A stretch of 60,838 nt of DNA from Deinococcus piscis. GTDB lineage: Bacteria > Deinococcota > Deinococci > Deinococcales > Deinococcaceae. Each line of letters opens with the position of its first letter. Positions within the stretch are counted from its first letter, which is position 1. The translations under genes were made by a program, and so were the position numbers. The stretch lies in assembly GCF_014653275.1 (NCBI RefSeq), contig NZ_BNAL01000017.1, positions 1 to 60,838 on the forward strand, read 5' to 3'. Under the pieces are notes generated by a model, which worked only from the letters and a program-made list of their open reading frames with translations, was not told the DNA's origin and searched no databases. This document shows positions 54,087 through 60,838 of this stretch, one piece after another.

Positions 54087-56186
54087 CTACTGCGCCGGAC
54101 AGCTGAAGATTTTGATGCTGCGGGCACCCAGCTGGGTGTCTTGGTCGGCGTCCACGGTTGCCTGCGCGGCGTCGTCGGCGGTGTCCAGCAGCAGGGTCCA
54201 GCGCTCGCAGGTCTGCTCCGGGCCCTGCTCACGGAAACTGGGCAGGTTGAACGGCAGGTCCACGTGCGAGGCATTGAGCAGGACCAACAGGTGGTCGCGG
54301 CTTTCACCGTCTTCCTCGCCGCCGTACAGGAACAGGCCCACACTCTTGGTCTGGGGGTTCTGCCAGTCGGCGTCGTCTATGGCCTGGCCGTCGTGACGCA
54401 GCCAGAGGATGTGGGGCAGTTCGCCTTCCTCGCGCCGCCCCGAAAAGAAGCGTTCACGCCGGAAAGAAGGGTGCGCCTGCCGCAGCCCGATCAGCCGCCG
54501 GGTAAAGGCCAGCAGGTCCTGGTCCACATTTTCCCAGTCATACCAGTTGAGTTCGTTGTCCTGGGCGTAGGTGTTGTTGTTGCCATGTTGGGTGCGCCCC
54601 AGTTCGTCGCCGCCCAGAATCATGGGAATACCCTGCGAAATCAGCAAGGTGGTCAGGTAGTTGCGCTGCTGCTTGCGGCGTTCGCGCAGCACTTCGGCGT
54701 CATCCGTCTCGCCTTCCACGCCCATATTCCACGAGAGGTTATTGCCGTGGCCGTCGCGGTTGTCTTCTCCGTTGGCCTCGTTGTGCTTGTCGTTGTAGCT
54801 CACCACGTCGCGCAGAGTGAAGCCGTCGTGCGCCGTGATGAAGTTGATGCTGGCCTGCGGGTGACGGTGGTTCGCGCTGTAGATGTCGCTGCTGCCGGTC
54901 AGGCGAAAGCCCATGTCCGGCATCAGGCCCTCGTCGCCCTTCCAGAAGCCGCGCACCGTATCGCGGTACTGGTCGTTCCACTCGGCCCAGGGCGGCGGGA
55001 AGTTGCCCACCTGGTAGCCGCCCAGGCCCACGTCCCACGGCTCGGCAATCAGTTTCAGGCGGCTGAGCACCGGGTCGGCCTGCACGCCACCCAGGAAGTT
55101 GGAGTGCTTGTCAAAGCCCAGCTCGCCGCGTGCCAGGGTGGTGGCCAGGTCGAACCGGAAGCCGTCCACGCCCAGCGCGGCCCAGTGGCGCATGGAGTCC
55201 AGCACCATCTGCACGGTGCGGCGGTGGGTCATGCGTACGCTGTTGCCGGTGCCGGTAAAGTCGAAATATTCGCCCAGGTCGTCTTGGCTCAGCCAGTAGT
55301 AGGTGGAGTTGGCCAGGCCCCGCCAGCTGAGCAGCGGGCCGCCCTTACCGCCCTCGGCGGTGTGGTTGTACACCACGTCCAGAATCACCTCCAGACCGGC
55401 GTCGTGCAGCTTGGCGACCATCTCGCGGAACTCTTGCTCGGTGTCCTGCGGGCGTCCGGCGCGGGCAGCGGCGCTGTAGCGCGGCTCCGGCGCAAAGTAG
55501 CTAAGAGTCGAGTAGCCCCAGTAGTTGTGCAGGCCCTTGTTGCGCAGAAAAGGGTCGTCCACATGGGCATGGACTGGCAGCAGCTCGACCGCCGTGACGC
55601 CCAACTCCTTGAGGTAGCGGATGACTGGCTCGCAGGCCAGGCCGGCGTAGGTGCCGCGCAGCTCTTCGGGCACGTCCGGGTGGGTCATGGTCAGCCCGCG
55701 CACGTGGGTTTCGTAGATCACCGTGCGGTTCCAGGGCACCTGCGGCTTGTCGTCCAGCGTCACTTCTTCTGCGGCGTCCAGCACCAGGCCCCAGGGGGCT
55801 TGCAGGGAGGCCACGTGGCCTTCTTCATTCAGGACCGGTTCTTCAGGTCCGCTCAGGGCGCGGGCGTAGGGGTCCAGCAGCCGCACTTCCGGCTGGGCAT
55901 AGATGCCGCGCTCCGGGTCGTGGGGGCCGTGAACGCGGTAGCCGTACCCCTGGCCCACGCCCCGGCTGAACTCGTGGTCATCGGGGAGGAATCCGTGCCA
56001 CACGTTGCCGGTGCGCTCGGGAAGGTCCACGCACTGCTCGCCGTCTTCGGTCAGCAAGCACAGTTCCAGGCGGTCAGCGTCGGGGGCATAGACGGCGAAA
56101 TTGGTGCCGTCCACTTCACGGATGGCTCCCAGAGGCTGGGGTTGTCCGGCAGACAGGGCAGTTGGCGAAGCGTCAAGTTTGGTCAT
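54087..56186 (-). CDS. glgX: Glycogen debranching enzyme (isoamylase type)
   Basis: A 699-residue GH13 enzyme hydrolysing alpha-1,6 branches of glycogen. An N-terminal CBM48-like domain ([20 protein letters not shown]) is followed by the barrel with [28 protein letters not shown] (nucleophile Asp), [20 protein letters not shown] (acid/base Glu) and [20 protein letters not shown] with the GlgX-specific [16 protein letters not shown] 56186 has AGGAACTGCC upstream and starts at the conserved N-terminus; a longer open frame to 56294 is unlikely. Confidence 0.93.
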   Translation of the reverse strand: MTKLDASPTALSAGQPQPLGAIREVDGTNFAVYAPDADRLELCLLTEDGEQCVDLPERTGNVWHGFLPDDHEFSRGVGQGYGYRVHGPHDPERGIYAQPEVRLLDPYARALSGPEEPVLNEEGHVASLQAPWGLVLDAAEEVTLDDKPQVPWNRTVIYETHVRGLTMTHPDVPEELRGTYAGLACEPVIRYLKELGVTAVELLPVHAHVDDPFLRNKGLHNYWGYSTLSYFAPEPRYSAAARAGRPQDTEQEFREMVAKLHDAGLEVILDVVYNHTAEGGKGGPLLSWRGLANSTYYWLSQDDLGEYFDFTGTGNSVRMTHRRTVQMVLDSMRHWAALGVDGFRFDLATTLARGELGFDKHSNFLGGVQADPVLSRLKLIAEPWDVGLGGYQVGNFPPPWAEWNDQYRDTVRGFWKGDEGLMPDMGFRLTGSSDIYSANHRHPQASINFITAHDGFTLRDVVSYNDKHNEANGEDNRDGHGNNLSWNMGVEGETDDAEVLRERRKQQRNYLTTLLISQGIPMILGGDELGRTQHGNNNTYAQDNELNWYDWENVDQDLLAFTRRLIGLRQAHPSFRRERFFSGRREEGELPHILWLRHDGQAIDDADWQNPQTKSVGLFLYGGEEDGESRDHLLVLLNASHVDLPFNLPSFREQGPEQTCERWTLLLDTADDAAQATVDADQDTQLGARSIKIFSCPAQ

Positions 56187-56429
56187 GGTAGGCAGTTCCT
56201 GTGCAAATGAAATGAGGGCAAGGGGCAAAGTCCCGAAGCAGGCCGCAGCCGCCACCGGAGCAGAGAGATGCCGGCCCCGCGCTGGAGTCGGCATGAACGC
56301 TTCACCCTAGCGGAGCGGCTTGGTCAGCGGGTGAAGCGGCATTTACAGTTGTGCGGAGGTTGCCCTCCGCGGAACGGCTCAGAGTGATGCCCTGTGCTCA
56401 TGGGCGCGTGGCAGCAGGGCCGTTACGCG

Positions 56430-57107
56430 CTAGAACTCGAGTCGGCTGCCCCGGCCCCGGCCCCCCTGAAGCGCGGCCAGCCGTTCGGGGGTCCACAGTT
56501 CGTACTCGTACATGGGGTACTGGCGCTTGAAACGGCCCACCTTGTCCCACACCTCACGCGATTCACGCGGCACCACCAGAATCAGGCGAATGATGGTGTC
56601 CTCGGCGTCGTAGATATAAAAGTCGAAATGCAGGGTCTGCTCGTGGCCCCGGTCCGTAAAGATAGGAAACGGAAAGGCCCGGTGGCGCCAGTGTTTGCCC
56701 TTCTCGCTGAGAATCTGGGCGGCGACCCGGCGCAGTTTGGAATCGGGGAAGGTGTGTTCTACGCGGTCACGGTCACGAAAGACAGCGGTTTCGGGCGGAG
56801 CTTCCAGCTGCACCTGGCGCAGCTGCGGCAAGCGCTTTTGGGGGCCTTCGGACTTGGACACTCTGGGGGCGGCCTTGCGTCCGGTGCCGCGCTGGAAGGT
56901 CTCGCCTTCCCCCAGTCGCCGGGTGCTGCCTCTCTCTTTGGTGCTTCTCTCGGCGCTGGTCCGCTCTGAAGTGGTCCGGCTCTCTGTGCGGGCGGGCGGC
57001 AGGGCGTCGCGGGTCACGCCGCCCCGGCCCTGGGCGCGGCTGCCGGTGGCTCCTTTGCCCCGGCTGTAGCGTCCGCCCTGCTTTTTGGATTTGCTGCTGT
57101 TGGTCAT
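56430..57107 (-). CDS. Protein with a basic disordered N-terminus and conserved C-terminal domain
   Basis: A 225-residue protein. The first 90 residues are Arg/Lys/Ser/Gly-rich and low complexity (nucleic-acid-binding character). The rest (EHTFPDSKLRRVAAQILSEK, HFDFYIYDAEDTIIRLILVV, VGRFKRQYPMYEYELWTPER) has the strand order of a PD-(D/E)XK-like fold, with an acidic residue in the FDFYIYD strand and a following hydrophobic strand; however, a canonical E-x-K is not visible. TATCCT ends 7 nt before the ATG. A DNA-related role is plausible, not shown. Confidence 0.5.
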   Translation of the reverse strand: MTNSSKSKKQGGRYSRGKGATGSRAQGRGGVTRDALPPARTESRTTSERTSAERSTKERGSTRRLGEGETFQRGTGRKAAPRVSKSEGPQKRLPQLRQVQLEAPPETAVFRDRDRVEHTFPDSKLRRVAAQILSEKGKHWRHRAFPFPIFTDRGHEQTLHFDFYIYDAEDTIIRLILVVPRESREVWDKVGRFKRQYPMYEYELWTPERLAALQGGRGRGSRLEF

Positions 57108-57230
57108 GCCCGGCAGGATAGCGTGCAGAGCGCAGCAGCATTGTTGGCGGCATAGGGGGCAGGAAAGGCTAGGCGGGCGCTCAGCAGGCGGTCAGTTTCA
57201 GTGGCTAGCTTGGAAGGAGGAGGCCACGCC

Positions 57231-57557
57231 ATGTTGTCCCGCTTTATTGCCCTGATGCTGATTTCCGCCCTGTTGCCCGCCGCCACCGCCCTGTTCTCTC
57301 TCGTGAAGCTGCCCTTTCCGCTGGCCTGGGGCCTGTTCGGCGTTTTTGCCCTGCTCGCCCTGGCAGGCTGGCAGCGCCAAAGTTCGCGCCTACTCACCGC
57401 CGCTTGGCTGGGGTTCCTGGGGCTCAGTGCGGTTATGGGCGGCTACGTGGCCGACGAGCTGAACCGGAGCGGCTCGCTCACAGTAGAAGGGTTCAGTTTG
57501 GTCCTGGGACTGGGCCTGCTGCTGACGCTGACCCTGCGGCCAGAGGTGCGGCACTAA
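57231..57557 (+). CDS. Four-helix small membrane protein
   Basis: A 108-residue protein predicted as four membrane helices (FIALMLISALLPAATALFSL, LAWGLFGVFALLALAG, TAAWLGFLGLSAVMGGYVA, GFSLVLGLGLLLTLTLR). AAGGAGGAGG with 7 nt spacing supports ATG 57231; the GTG at 57201 is rejected. No known family. Followed by a separately promoted gene at 57578. Confidence 0.65.
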   Translation: MLSRFIALMLISALLPAATALFSLVKLPFPLAWGLFGVFALLALAGWQRQSSRLLTAAWLGFLGLSAVMGGYVADELNRSGSLTVEGFSLVLGLGLLLTLTLRPEVRH

Positions 57558-57577
57558 GCGCATCTACACTGGTTGCC

Positions 57578-57973
57578 ATGAGTGCCCAGACCCCCACCCA
57601 CGCTGAGCGCAATGCCGACATTATCCGGATGGCGCAGCGGCTGGAACAGCGGCTGGCTGACCGGGGAGCCCTGGGCCGGGGCCTGGGCGAGTATGCCCGC
57701 TCCCTGCGCGGCACCCTGCCGGACGACGTGCTGCACGACATCATGAAAGTGAACCGGGTCCGAAACGACCTGGTTCACCGCAACATTGACCTGCCGCTCA
57801 CCAGCAAGGAGCGGGCCAGTGTGCAGGCCAGCTACGAGCGGGCGCTGGAGTATCTGGGCCGGGGCGAAGTGAATGCCCGCCCGGCCCAGCGGGTGAACCT
57901 GTGGGCGGTGGCGGGTGCGGCTCTGCTGGTGGTCCTGATTGCCCTGCTGGCGCTGATGCAGGGCCCGGCGTGA
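57578..57973 (+). CDS. HEPN-like protein with a C-terminal membrane anchor
   Basis: A 131-residue protein. The helical domain has IMKVNRVRNDLVHRNIDLPL: R-N-D-L-V-H, the R-x4-H motif of HEPN domains, with the usual Asn after Arg. An Arg- and Leu-rich N-terminal helix (DIIRMAQRLEQRLADRGALG) and a C-terminal membrane helix (LWAVAGAALLVVLIALLALM) complete it. HEPN proteins are often RNases or toxins; here there is no partner antitoxin gene adjacent. TACACT ends 7 nt before the ATG. Confidence 0.55.
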   Translation: MSAQTPTHAERNADIIRMAQRLEQRLADRGALGRGLGEYARSLRGTLPDDVLHDIMKVNRVRNDLVHRNIDLPLTSKERASVQASYERALEYLGRGEVNARPAQRVNLWAVAGAALLVVLIALLALMQGPA

Positions 57974-58010
57974 GGATTTCCTGCAAGCGTAGGACTACCT
58001 TTTTCGCTGT

Positions 58011-59306
58011 CTATTCCTGACCGCGCACCAAATCTTCCAGGGTTTCGCGGCGCACCACTTCGCGGGCTTGCCCATCCTGCACGAAGACCACCGCCGGGCG
58101 CAGCATGGCGTTGTAGCGGCTGGACATGGCGTAGTGGTAAGCCCCAGTGCAGCTCACGGCCAGCAGGTCGCCGGGCTGCGGGTGCGGCAGCGGCTTGTCA
58201 CGCGCCACCACATCGCCCGACTCGCACAGTTTGCCGACCACGGTGTAACTATCTGCGGCTGCTTCATCCATACGGTTCGCCAGGGCCACCTCGTACTCGG
58301 CTCCGTACAGCGCCGTGCGGATGTGGTCACTCATGCCGCCGTCTACCGACACGTAGTTCCGCACGCCAGCAATCGCTTTGACCGTGCCCACCCGGTACAG
58401 CGTCCAGCCCGCTTCACCCACCACCGAGCGGCCCGGCTCCAGCCACAGCTGCGGCAGGGGCAGGTCATGCTCGGCAGTTCCGGCCCGCAGCGCGGCGGCA
58501 ATTTCGGCCAGAGCGTCTTCCAGCGGCTGGGGCTGGTCCGCGTCCGTGTAGCGAATGCCAAAGCCCCCGCCGACGTTCAGCACCTGCGCCGTGAAGCCGT
58601 AGTCGGCGCGCTGCTGCGCCAGCCATTCCAGCACCCGCGCCAGCGCGGCCAGAGTTCCTTCGGTGCTAAAAATCTGCGACCCGATATGAAAGTGAATCCC
58701 TAACACGTCTAAATGCGGCGCGTCTAGCATGGCCCGCAGGCCCTGCGCGGCTTGCCCATTGCCCAGGTTCAGGCCGAATTTGCTGTCTTCTGCCCCGGTC
58801 TGAATAAAAGAGTGGGTGTGCGCCTCCACCCCTGGGGTCACGCGCAGCAAGCAGCGTGCCTGTGTCCCGGCTTCGCCCGCCAGCGTATTCAGCCGGGCGA
58901 TTTCATCCAGACTGTCCACCACGTAGCAGCCCACGCCCGCGTCCAGCGCCTGGCGCAGCTCGGTGTCCAGCTTGTTGTTGCCGTGCAGGTGAATGTGTGC
59001 AGGATTGAAGCCCGCGCTCAGCGCCGTGTACAGCTCGCCGCCCGACACCACGTCCAGGCCCATGCCCTCCTCGGCCATCAGCCGCGCCAGCGCCCGGCAC
59101 AGGAAGGCTTTGGAGGCGTACGACACCTGATAATCCAGCCCCGTTGCCTGCAACGCGCGGTGAAAACGGCGGCACTGCTCACGAATCAGGGCCTCGTCAT
59201 ACACGAACAGGGGCGTGCCGAAGCGCTCCGCCAGGGCCGCCGCAGTGACCCCGCCAATCGCTAGTTCACCAGAAGGAGTCACGCGGGCCGTACCGGGAAG
59301 ATGCAT
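58011..59306 (-). CDS. lysA: Diaminopimelate decarboxylase
   Basis: A 431-residue fold-type III PLP enzyme. YASKAFLCRALARLMAEEG (PLP Lys), HGNNKLDTEL, HFHIGSQIFSTEGTLAALAR, LNVGGGFGIRYTD, LEPGRSVVGEAGWTLYRVG, VDGGMSDHIRTALY and CESGDVVARDKPLP (active-site Cys) match LysA, which forms lysine from meso-diaminopimelate. TACACT (59314-59319) ends 7 nt before ATG 59306; the longer frame to 59456 is rejected. Deinococcus walls contain ornithine and relatives make lysine by the aminoadipate route, so its substrate may differ. Confidence 0.9.
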   Translation of the reverse strand: MHLPGTARVTPSGELAIGGVTAAALAERFGTPLFVYDEALIREQCRRFHRALQATGLDYQVSYASKAFLCRALARLMAEEGMGLDVVSGGELYTALSAGFNPAHIHLHGNNKLDTELRQALDAGVGCYVVDSLDEIARLNTLAGEAGTQARCLLRVTPGVEAHTHSFIQTGAEDSKFGLNLGNGQAAQGLRAMLDAPHLDVLGIHFHIGSQIFSTEGTLAALARVLEWLAQQRADYGFTAQVLNVGGGFGIRYTDADQPQPLEDALAEIAAALRAGTAEHDLPLPQLWLEPGRSVVGEAGWTLYRVGTVKAIAGVRNYVSVDGGMSDHIRTALYGAEYEVALANRMDEAAADSYTVVGKLCESGDVVARDKPLPHPQPGDLLAVSCTGAYHYAMSSRYNAMLRPAVVFVQDGQAREVVRRETLEDLVRGQE

Positions 59307-59313
59307 AGACAGG

Positions 59314-59319
59314 AGTGTA
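59314..59319 (-). promoter_or_regulatory. -10 box (TACACT) of lysA
   Basis: Divergent from the TACACT box at 59367-59372; both lie 7 nt before their start codons. Confidence 0.65.
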
Positions 59320-59366
59320 GCGCTGCCTACCTGTTCTCCTGCCTGCCAGTCACCGTGCCTGCCCGG

Positions 59367-59372
59367 TACACT
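59367..59372 (+). promoter_or_regulatory. -10 box (TACACT) of the ABM-like gene
   Basis: 7 nt before GTG 59380, deciding this start over the upstream ATG of the open frame. Confidence 0.65.
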
Positions 59373-59379
59373 GGCAGGC

Positions 59380-59979
59380 GTGACTTCTTCCGAGCAACGC
59401 CGTGAAGCCCCTGCCCCCACCCAAGACTTTGTCCCCGCTGCCAGCCACGACCCCATCAGCCTGGTGATTCGCCGCCGTATTCGCCCCGGTCAGGAGGCGC
59501 GCTATGAGGCCCTGGTCAGCGAGGTGGGCCGCGTCATGGCGCAGATGCCCGGCTTCCTGGGCAGCGGGGTGGTGCGCCCAGCTCCGGGCCAGCGCGACTA
59601 CACGCTGATTGCCCGGTTCGCGTCGGCGTCGGCGGCGGGCACCTGGGAAACCTCTGCGGAGCGGGCCGCGTGGCTGCGCCAACTGGAAGAAGTGGTGGAA
59701 GAACAGGTGTCGTTTGAAAAGCAGCCGGGGATGGAGCTGTGGTTCTCGGCCCCGGAAGCGCCCCCAGCGCCCCAGCCGCCGCGCTGGAAGACCGCTGTGC
59801 TGATTCTGTGCGTGCTGTTTCCGGTTTCGCAGGCGCTGAATTTCCTGCTGGGGCCGCACTTGGCCGGATGGCACCCACTGCCCAGGTCTCTACTGACCAC
59901 GGTGCTGGTGGTGATTCTGATGACCTACGTGTTTATGCCGTGGGCCACCCGGCTGGCCGGGCCGTGGCTGCGGCGGTAG
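59380..59979 (+). CDS. Antibiotic biosynthesis monooxygenase-like (ABM) membrane protein
   Basis: A 199-residue protein. Residues about 25-125 form a ferredoxin-like ABM domain (VIRRRIRPGQEARYEALVSE, MPGFLGSGVVRPAPGQRDYT, ARFASASAAGTWETSAERAA) and are followed by two membrane helices (AVLILCVLFPVSQALNFLL, LLTTVLVVILMTYVFMPWA). Such ABM-plus-membrane proteins are common and uncharacterised. GTG start, leaderless. Divergent from lysA with 73 nt between the start codons. Confidence 0.75.
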   Translation: MTSSEQRREAPAPTQDFVPAASHDPISLVIRRRIRPGQEARYEALVSEVGRVMAQMPGFLGSGVVRPAPGQRDYTLIARFASASAAGTWETSAERAAWLRQLEEVVEEQVSFEKQPGMELWFSAPEAPPAPQPPRWKTAVLILCVLFPVSQALNFLLGPHLAGWHPLPRSLLTTVLVVILMTYVFMPWATRLAGPWLRR

Positions 59980-60091
59980 GGGGGGCGCCCTTCAAAACCA
60001 GCCTCGGTTTGGCCTCAGCCAGATACAAAAGGCAGCAGCAGAGGTTGTGTCTGGTGCGGTCTGGTGTAGATACAGGCATTAAACTGCGGGC

Positions 60092-60235
60092 ATGCCTTCT
60101 GCCCTGAGAAAAATCAGTGAGGCGGAATACCTCGCCAGCGAAAGTGACTGCCGCCGACCAGACCCCAACCTTGTCTGCTCCCCCAGCTTCGGCCAGCTCC
60201 GCGCCAACGGTCAGGCGAGACATCCCCGCAGTTGA
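60092..60235 (+). pseudogene. N-terminal remnant of a Uma2-family gene
   Basis: A 47-codon frame starting MPSALRKISEAEYLASESD, the beginning of Uma2 (DUF820) proteins, which are abundant in Deinococcus. After residue 19 similarity stops and the reading ends at TGA. TAAACT (60080-60085) is exactly 6 nt before the ATG, so the promoter of the original gene survives. A full protein would be about 190 residues with a PD-(D/E)XK-like nuclease fold. Confidence 0.6.
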
Positions 60236-60265
60236 GCCCGCTTCCGCAGCGGCTGAGGCCCAGGG

Positions 60266-60838
60266 CTAGAACAATGTCTCGCCAAGAAAGAACTTCTCGC
60301 AGCTCTCAAATCCAGTCACCGAGACAGGAAGGTGCGTGCAGTGCTGCCACTTCTCCCGCGTGAGCCGTAACCTGTCAGAGACAATGACCTGTCCATCAAG
60401 CACATCTCTAGAAATGCCGTCAGGTTCATAGCCCAATTTTCTGGATACGCCTTGAGACGCGGCATTGTCCTGAAACACTTCTGTTCTTGCGGCGACTGCG
60501 CCCAACTGCTCAAAAGCAAAATGTAACAGCGCAGTTCGGGCCTCTGTTCCATACCCTTTTCCCTGAAACTCTAGACCCAACCAGGAGCCTGTCGTCACCT
60601 CACGTAAAGTTGCGAACTCTTTCCCGCGCAGTGAAACCATGCCTACAGGTTGACCCGCCGCGAAAACGCCGAGATTCAGCACCCAATTGGTACTTTCCCA
60701 TTCTGCTTTGCATCCCCAGTGGTTTTGCATGATAAAGAGCGCACGCTTCTGTGGGGGAAGCTCTGGCCAGGGCCTCAGTACCTGACAGGTTGAAGGAAAC
60801 GTTGTCTGGATCGCAGAAAAATATGAAGCAGGGCGGCT
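60266..60838 (-). CDS. GNAT (RimJ/RimL-like) acetyltransferase, 5' end outside the window
   Basis: At least 190 residues; the open frame continues across the right edge without a stop. An in-frame ATG at 60730 is not the start because the coding pattern (RPWPELPPQKRALFIMQNHW) continues upstream. The GNAT core is WLGLEFQGKGYGTEARTALL (Q-G-x-G-x-G/A), followed by ARTEVFQDNAASQGVSRKLG and YEPDGISRDVLDGQVIVSDR. This matches acetyltransferases of the ribosomal-protein N-terminal type. Substrate unknown. Confidence 0.8.
   Translation of the reverse strand, partial: SRPASYFSAIQTTFPSTCQVLRPWPELPPQKRALFIMQNHWGCKAEWESTNWVLNLGVFAAGQPVGMVSLRGKEFATLREVTTGSWLGLEFQGKGYGTEARTALLHFAFEQLGAVAARTEVFQDNAASQGVSRKLGYEPDGISRDVLDGQVIVSDRLRLTREKWQHCTHLPVSVTGFESCEKFFLGETLF

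Noticed and set aside
54141..56210. 689-residue open frame antisense to glgX
   Set aside because: It arises from the high-GC codon bias of glgX. It has no domain, no promoter box at its start and a composition of His/Val/Gln typical of antisense shadows.

Overview
The window is about 60.8 kb of high-GC chromosomal DNA that looks like Deinococcus. The reasons are: (i) around 30 genes whose start codon lies 5-10 nt (usually 6-7) after a TANNNT -10 box with no Shine-Dalgarno, the leaderless architecture described for Deinococcus; (ii) a tryptophanyl-tRNA synthetase of the type called TrpRS II in D. radiodurans; (iii) a futalosine-pathway gene (mqnB); (iv) a diderm envelope gene set (SpoIID-like, LptD-like, Tol/Exb-like). 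I cannot name the species. I found no insertion sequence, prophage, CRISPR array, rRNA or replication origin. There is one tRNA (Asp-GTC).

Layout. 0-8 kb: a truncated MFS transporter with a divergent winged-helix regulator, a ketopantoate reductase-like enzyme, acetyltransferases, an LLM flavoenzyme, lipoproteins and a glutaredoxin. An inverted pair of octamer arrays sits between convergent genes at 3422-3517. 8-13 kb: an ExbB/ExbD/TonB-TolA-like energy-transduction operon on the minus strand whose TonB-like member is 877 aa and mostly low complexity. 13-22 kb: nnr, a TPR protein, a DUF4388-like protein, a PlsY-like/acyl-ACP-reductase-like fusion, a phospholipase D-like exported protein, ispH and a FAD oxidoreductase. 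23-28 kb: an envelope operon (SpoIID-like, LptD-like, lipoprotein). 28-35 kb: methyltransferase, tRNA-Asp, speA, a methylmalonyl-CoA epimerase-like gene and prs. 35-42 kb: a metzincin-like lipoprotein, a Rieske ferredoxin, a RocB-like M20 peptidase and an acyl-CoA synthetase. 42-48 kb: dnaJ, trpS with an attenuator, tdh and mqnB. 48-53 kb: moxR, a DUF58-transglutaminase fusion and an SDR. 53-60.8 kb: glgX, small membrane proteins, a HEPN-like protein, lysA, an ABM-like protein, remnants of GNAT and Uma2 genes, and an acetyltransferase cut by the right edge.

The most striking element is the trpS leader (44672-44842, minus strand). A leaderless -10 box drives a 12-residue peptide with two adjacent Trp codons followed by a double stop. 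Next come a segment able to pair with the terminator stem and an intrinsic terminator, then the Shine-Dalgarno of trpS. This is the layout of a ribosome-mediated tryptophan attenuator, here on what appears to be a leaderless mRNA. Second is the PlsY-like/acyl-ACP-reductase-like fusion at 16966, which I tentatively connect to the alkylamine-containing lipids of Deinococcus. Third is a complete-looking LptD homologue with exactly four cysteines in a lineage reported to lack LPS.
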